From assembly GCA_029718625.1 (NCBI GenBank), contig CM056376.1, positions 87,872,333 to 87,936,332 of the forward strand: DNA of 64,000 nucleotides, in the 5' to 3' direction. Every line of letters starts with the position of its first letter. Positions within the stretch are counted from its first letter, which is position 1. The translations under genes were made by a program, and so were the position numbers. Below are positions 58,001-64,000 of this stretch, in pieces. The stretch is from Synaphobranchus kaupii. Lineage: Eukaryota > Chordata > Actinopteri > Anguilliformes > Synaphobranchidae. The notes under the pieces are model-generated. The model searched no databases and was not told where the DNA came from. It saw only the letters and a list, made by a program, of their open reading frames with translations.

Positions 58001-60060
58001 CCTCCCCATATTGCCCTGGGCGTTAGGCATTTGCAGAAGGGTTGCTGGTTTGTGCGTTCCATCTCGATGGCTTTATGTGACGAGCTTCTCCCTGGTGCAG
58101 CCCATTAGCAGTGTTGTGTATGTGTGTGTGTGTGTGTGTGTGTATGTGTGCGCGTGGGGGAGTTTTCGCAAATGTCCTTTATTTCTGCTTTTTTGAAGTG
58201 CACATTTGTTAATGTTTAACTTGAGGTGCTTCAGTCTCCCCAGTATCACAGGTTCTTTCTAGCCTGAGCACACACTTTGAGCTGTTTTTCTTTTGGGCCC
58301 TGACACCGGACGGGAGCCTGTTTCGTTACTCCATTCCCTGTCTCCGGCAGGACACATTCTGTGATTGGCTGGGACAAAATTTGATTATTCCAGTTTATAC
58401 TCCCCCACTTCCCATTTGAATAAAAGTGGGTGACTCCGGTGTCGTCTCATAGACATCAGCCCAGTGTGTTCCAGTCTAAATAACAAACTAATAATGCGAG
58501 CTGCTCCCATATGGCCCCCACGCATTGGCCAACAGTCTGGGAGATTTTATGCATTCATTGCCTATTTATTAGTCAACCTCCATCAGAACCTCTCAGGTGG
58601 AAACCGGATATCCACCTGAGAAGCACACCTCATATAAGCGAATCACAAAGTTGCAATAAGCAAAAAGCAATAGGTTTAGCAGTAGTAACCACACTGGACT
58701 GGAATGTAATGCTGAAGCAATGTCAACATAAGGATGTTCAGGAGGTATGATAGGGTGCTATTGAAGGATAGTGCAATGCAGGTGCATTCTGGAACTGATT
58801 TCTGGAAATAGTTTTATGGAAATCCCACAACATTAAGGTCTATGAGAATTATAACATAACAGTGAACCCAAAAAAAATGTGTGTGTGGGGGGGGGGGGTT
58901 GACACATCTTTAAGCCAAGCTGCAAAGGCTTTTAGCACCCACTGCGATGTGGCACTGTTAGGGCCCAGATGAAGCTCGCCTTTTACTCTCATCTCAGCTT
59001 CACGCATCGCAGAGCTTCTGCGGAAACCGCAAAAGCTAAAAAGTTTTCTGCTCCCTGCAGCAAAGACCTGGGGAGTCAAGGTCAGGATGGTATATGAGTG
59101 TGGAGTGTATGTTTGTATGCAAGTGTGTACGCGCGTGTTTGGAATGGCTGTCGGGGAGTACAGGGATTTGTATAACCAGTAAACATGTTTAATGCAACAA
59201 TTAGGTGAGCAGCAGGTGTTCCCAAGGGGTTGACTCAGAAAGGTTTTATACGGTGAATCAGCAGTTTTTTTTGTGGTGCTGCTGCTCTGCTCTGAATATG
59301 AATAAAGAAAATAAAGTTTTGTTTGAAGGCTCCATCTTCAGGATCGTCTCTTATTTATGAGCAGAACAAATCGAGTGCGTTGTACGGTGATCCATAAAGC
59401 AGGAAATTTCCTTGCGGCCTGTCTCAACAGATCGCCTGTACAGAGAGGCCTTTGCAGTCCATCACTCTGTCTCTTTCAGAATCAGTTCTCTATCTCTTCC
59501 TCCCTCCCTCCCTCCCTCTCTCTGTCCTTCACCGGTGCTCTGATAAATGCCGGCTCAAACCAGTGCTAACTAATTACAGTCAGGTCTGTCAGAGCAGCCT
59601 ATTGCTGCCCACAATTAATCCCAGTTCCGTAGCTGGAATACCATGGTGACCAATTCCAATACCGTACATGTTAATTCAAATTCAGTTCCCCTTCACCTCA
59701 ATGAAGAATGTGACACACACAACTTGCATGTGTTTTTTCCCCCTGTTCTCCCCTTCATACTCTCTTAATAAAACTGGGAAAACAAGCCACAAAATACATA
59801 TTTTGGGTTCAGTCATGGAGAGGATTAAAGGTAAATGTTAAATGAGAGTTTAGGTTTTGTAACATTATTTTGATTTTTATGCAAGTCTTTTTTTTTAAAG
59901 GCAAAAACATCATATAATTAAACCTCTTGAATCACCACTGACATCTTCATGTTAAAATCCTGACACTTCTTTGTGGATCTGCTTCTTTCTCTTGTGGAGT
60001 TTGCCCTGGACTAACACTGGACCATATCCAGACTTTAATGCTGCTCGGATGGCAGTGCAA
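58001..60060. other. Gene-free, candidate conserved non-coding blocks
   Basis: 58270-58720 and 59340-59660 are repeat-poor and carry words such as CCTATTTATTAGTCAAC, AACTAATTACAGTCAGG and CACAATTAATCCCAG. They may be vertebrate enhancers. A (GT)n run lies at about 58115-58144, a G run at 58887-58898 and a TCCC run near 59498-59518. No gene. Confidence 0.3.
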
Positions 60061-60063
60061 TAT

Positions 60064-60266
60064 TGCCGTGTATGAGCTAGGCATATAACTCAGGGGCTGT
60101 AGACGCAAATCCTAGCTGGGGCATATACCTGTAATCAAGGTACTTAATTCAATTGCTTCTATAAAATGTCCAGCAATATTAATGGTCAATTTTTAATGTT
60201 AAAAGAGTTGTAATCTGTGCATGTTGTTCTGGATAAGGGTTTCTCTAAGCAAATAACGTAATGTAA
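60064..60266 (+). mobile_element. Decayed tRNA-derived SINE, same family as 11341-11571
   Basis: Shared blocks are in the same order: AATCAAGGTACTTAATTCAA, TTGCTTCTATAA, TCTGGATAAGGGTTTCTCTAAG and ATAACGTAATGTAAC. The tRNA-like head is barely recognisable. It is much older than the copy at 11341. Confidence 0.75.
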
Positions 60267-61590
60267 CATTGTAAAACACAAAACTGGTCGTTTTTCTTTT
60301 TGACATTTTTCTGCCGCGGAAGAGTACATCTCTTGCTGCACTGACAATTCACCTGAGGTGAACGTTAGTCCTTTTTTGTTCATTTTCACGTCCGAAATCC
60401 CTGGTTGCTTTATATTCTGAAGTTGACACCAAGGTGTGAATTCATACCTCATAAGCATATTTTTTCTATCCGCCATTTGTTTCAAACGTGCTCTGTGTAA
60501 TGTAGCCTATGATGCAATGTATTCATGGAATTCATTCTAGGAAAGACTGAAGAGCCAATCTCACCGAAATCTATTAATTTGTGTGCTGTGAGGCCAATTC
60601 CTTGCTTATGTTTTCTGATAATGGACAAGGATGATTAGATTAACTCATGCATATAACATGAGGACTTGTGCAGTACCAGCTCTGAACCCATGTCTGCAAA
60701 CACAAAGGGTCAGCTCTAGCAGAAGGAAACACAATTATAAAAGACTCCCTTTATGAGGCTGCGAACATATTTTAGGAGGACTTCCTGCTCGTTATAAGGA
60801 TCCAAAAATCTGAATATAAAACTACCTTTCCAATCAAAGTCACCCCTTGCATTTTTATTCGTTTTTAACCACAGTTGGATGCTCACGTATGGTGCACAAT
60901 TTTAAGATGAGAGTTTCCAGGTGCATGTGTGAATATACTCTTGGTCATGCTCTTTGGTCCCTAATATGATGTTTTGATTTTACAGAGGCTAATTTTGAGG
61001 TGAGGGGCATCTGGTTTTGAATATTACTAGCTATTTAATCAGTCAGAGATCATAGATAATATCAGTCACAGGTTACAAGAACAGTTTGTTTGACTTTCTA
61101 ATAGTGAGAAAATAATTTTAACCTTTGGCAGTAGAAAGTATCCAATGAACTACAGTTCAGATTTTAATGCATTAGCAACCAGCAGTGTATCTATCCTAGC
61201 ACTAGTGAAGTGTATTTAACTAAACTGTAGAAAATTACGTAAGTTATATTGTATTAGAATTCCCATTCTAAATTTTAAACATTAAAGAAACAAATGTTAT
61301 TTTGATCACACAAACACCATGTCTCGCCACTTGTTTCATAATAAAGTTTATTCTATATTACAAATAGTATTTTGTTCTTGACTGCAAAATAGGAATGCAT
61401 TATATATTTACATACACAGGTTTACAATTAATTATAACAAAGTTAGAGAAGCTCGCCTTTTTTTTTTCCACGTTTCTTTTTTTCTCCAAATAGGATATTT
61501 TTTAATATTTCCTCAAATCTGGTGATATTAAAAGTCTTTTCTAACATGTTTCTGTATCACCTGCTATAACACTGAGCTCTATAAGGACAT
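60267..61590. other. Gene-free stretch
   Basis: AT-rich; no repeat ends or coding frames recognised. AATAAAGTTTATT near 61341 could be a polyadenylation signal on either strand. Confidence 0.4.
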
Positions 61591-61604
61591 TTGAGTTCTT
61601 ACAG

Positions 61605-61877
61605 AGCATTAAAGGTGGAAGCTTTACCGGGCGCTATGAAAACATGGTTCAGTCCTTGCAGGCTGAACTCACCGCAGTGGAACATGAGGCGATGGAAGGG
61701 CGGGGCACAGAGGGGGATGGAGTCAAGAAGCAGTTTCAGGGCAGGTGCTTTTCCTATGACTACACTACACACAGAACTTGGAAAAGCTTTTCAAATGACA
61801 AACTGGTATCACTCGGGATCGGGGGGTTTAAGAGTTACCACAGAAAATGTTTGGTGGCCATTTTAAAGCTTCAGTGA
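61605..61877 (+). CDS. Weak candidate terminal exon, unknown product
   Basis: GAGTTCTTACAG at 61593-61604 resembles a splice acceptor. The following frame runs 91 codons to a stop at 61875-61877, reading SIKGGSFTGRYENMVQSLQ, then AELTAVEHEAMEGRG. The first 45 residues have a protein-like, helix-forming composition; the rest looks random, with many aromatic and basic residues. I recognise no domain. No supporting upstream exon is visible, so this may simply be an open frame by chance. Confidence 0.15.
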   Translation, partial: SIKGGSFTGRYENMVQSLQAELTAVEHEAMEGRGTEGDGVKKQFQGRCFSYDYTTHRTWKSFSNDKLVSLGIGGFKSYHRKCLVAILKLQ

Positions 61878-64000
61878 GTTTGCGTCTGTAATATGTGGAC
61901 CATCCAAAAAGGACTCCCTGAATCTACCCCACTGTCTTGAAAGCAAACAACATTGAACCTCACTTTTTAAAAAATAGTTTTCCATGGCAAAGCAAAAAAA
62001 ACAAGTCAGATCTTCTGAACACTAACAATAACCAAAATGTCTAATTCCGAAACACACTAAAAACACACACTCCACACGTTACAAAGAAAATAAAACAATT
62101 CAAAAAGTATTAAAAACAGGATCTGGCATTGTATTTTGACACCAATCTCCCAACCTTATTGAGTTCAAATCAACAAGAATTAATGAGTGTCTTAGGAAAG
62201 GTGTGCCACAGAAGTGAGAAGCTTTTTTGCGTCAGTCTGCTGTCTCAATAATCTGTTTAAAAGACCAATCATTTTTAGTGTTTGACTGAAATCAACACGT
62301 TTGAAAAAGGTGTTGCGAAACAGTGCATAACACCATAAGAAATTAAGCACATACATTTCTAAGCAAACGCTTTCAGGCATTTCCCCAGAAACCCCTTGGA
62401 AAGTGTTTTACATTAATATCCATACAAGTCCAGTCCTTGTACACAATGGTATTAAAACTAAACTACAGAAAAATTTAATTTAAAAAACCAAGATGTTCAA
62501 AATATCAGGTACCATAATTACTGACTATAAGCCACTTCCTAAAAAACATGATCATACTGTGTTCAAGGTGTTCATACTTTAGGTTCGCATTTTCTCTTCG
62601 CCTTACGAAATGAAACAGCGTCCACAAGAAAAAGCCGTCATCACCCACACGATTGACAGCAGTCAGTGGCTTCAATTCAGAAACATATTCATTCAGCATA
62701 GTTTAAAGTAAGAATTGCAATTTCATTTTAATCCAGTAAAGAACATAGGTGGAAGATACGTAGCTATGGTAGGCGTCTAATCACAGAAAGACAATCTACC
62801 AATATATAGGACAGCATCTGCTGGTGAACTACTCAAAGGTGTCTGCGGTCTCATCCAAGACAATCCCAAATAACAACTTGGTCTTGAATCTCCAACCCCC
62901 CAACTTTTAAAAATGAATGCTTCTAGTGTTATTAAATATTTTTGATTGCAAGGCAGTTCCATTTCATAACATCCAGATAGGTTAACATGCAAGGGTATAT
63001 AATATATTTGTTTAAAGGTACCACTTTTATATTAGCGTCTAACACTTTCACATAACATGGCAATGATGGTCATGGGCCTGCTGGATAAAGGTTCCACCTT
63101 AAATCTGAATTATTATAGTTTAACATGACATCCACTTTTCTGTCTGATGCTTCCAAGCAAAATAAAGAAAAGGACACATCCACATCATCGCAAGACTTTT
63201 TTTTCTCTATGTTCCTTTTTTAATTAAATACATGCGCTTAAAAAGCCAGTAAGGACCCAGGGTGGACCCAAGGGAGGTCTCCAAACATTCACATCACCAC
63301 ATCGGGCACGTTTGTCAAGGCAAAAGAAAGGTTAAAGGTCAAAGAAAGGAGGGGAGTTCTTCTTTCTCACGATATCAGCATCCAGCAGATTCTCTTTTCT
63401 CTATTTTATTCAATATTTATTTGTTTTTGATGTTGGGCCTCAGTAGAAGCAATACCCACAGAGTTTTGTTTGGCGATTCTCTCAGGTTCTCTACAACTTT
63501 GACAGGAAAACAATGAGGAGTAGTGTAAATTAATCAGGAAGGGGAAAAAAGCGTCTTGACTCGCTCGACACATGCTGAGGACAGAGATCCAGCACGATTT
63601 TATTCGGTGTTTCGCTTGTTCGCTTAATATTTTAGTTCCATTTCTTCCTCATGTCACACTTTTCAAGATGCATTTTTCTCAATTTTTAAAAGCTGATTCT
63701 TTTTGGTTTCCTGCCGACCAAAGTCTGTGCGTTTCAAAAAGCCTCAGCGGATGAGACTGGTCTTCAGTGTCGATAACGTTGGTGCCAGGAACGGGCCCGA
63801 ATTCACACTGCAATAAAGATATCTCTCCTCCAGTCTCTTTTTCCCAGTGTCCACCCACCCCCCCCCCCCCCCCCTTATAATCAAGGCCAGTCCTGACATT
63901 TCAAAATAAGAGTTCTTGGCCACATGATAGTTTGGGACAGCTGCAGACCTGCAACCTGTGTTTCCAACAGGCTGGCGAGTGACAGTCATTCACAGTCCTT
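61878..64000. other. Gene-free or untranslated region to window end
   Basis: AT-rich with few repeats, no transposon ends and no convincing frame. It could be a long 3' UTR (strand unknown) or intergenic DNA. A C run lies at 63859-63876, and the Gly-rich minus-strand frame across it is an artefact. Confidence 0.35.

Overview
The window looks like nuclear DNA of a ray-finned (teleost) fish. The signs are a tRNA-derived SINE with the LINE-type tail common in fish, a 5S-rRNA-derived SINE, Tc1/mariner, hAT, Harbinger-like and TTAA-class DNA transposons, an L2/CR1-group LINE, long CA/GT microsatellites and no prokaryote-style gene packing. I cannot name the species. No intact host protein-coding gene is visible. 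The window reads as a large intergenic or intronic stretch. Almost every recognisable coding sequence belongs to a mobile element, and most of those are broken.

Layout. 1-8 kb: a long foldback cut by the window edge (1-525), a non-autonomous element with GGGCTCTATTTT ends (690-1659), a Tc1-type deletion derivative (6787-7218) and a small MITE (7836-8010). 9-11.6 kb: a hAT-type element (9054-10339), a possible LINE tail and a tRNA SINE (11341-11571). 12-16 kb: mostly gene-free, with a hAT MITE (15221-15342) and a 60-bp minisatellite (15912-16154). 17.6-22.2 kb: a 1.25-kb foldback with about 255-bp arms (17617-18864), a hAT-like element (19040-20388) and a dispersed repeat (about 21735-22205). 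23.6-29.9 kb: a 2.47-kb element with GGGCCCTATCTT ends containing a 512-bp palindrome, then a 2.6-kb hAT-type element with exact 8-bp duplications that holds an inner 1.2-kb unit with a 228-bp tandem repeat. 31-33.4 kb: a decayed LINE reverse transcriptase and a C-rich minisatellite. 37-42 kb: a MITE, a 5S pseudogene, a hAT element (38367-39770), a mariner-like near-palindrome (39953-40891) and stacked inverted repeats.

43.6-50 kb is the most structured part. A TTAA-flanked Kolobok/piggyBac-like element (43568-49980) carries a decayed P2X7-type Cys-rich coding region. It was split by a nearly complete L2/CR1-group LINE on the minus strand (ORF1 with coiled coil and SGNH esterase, AP endonuclease, reverse transcriptase). 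That LINE was in turn split by a 563-bp 5S-derived SINE with a TATTTC duplication.

51-56 kb is a graveyard: an inverted second copy of the 21.7-kb repeat, a second copy of the 17.6-kb foldback arm, a HARBI1-like transposase fragment, a Tc1 transposase split by a hAT MITE with an exact 8-bp duplication, a probable solo LTR and a LINE 3' end. 56-64 kb has few repeats; several blocks read like vertebrate conserved non-coding DNA, and there is one weak candidate exon near 61.6 kb. The parts do not form a pathway. The story is successive insertion into a gene-poor region, with insertion order readable from target-site duplications.
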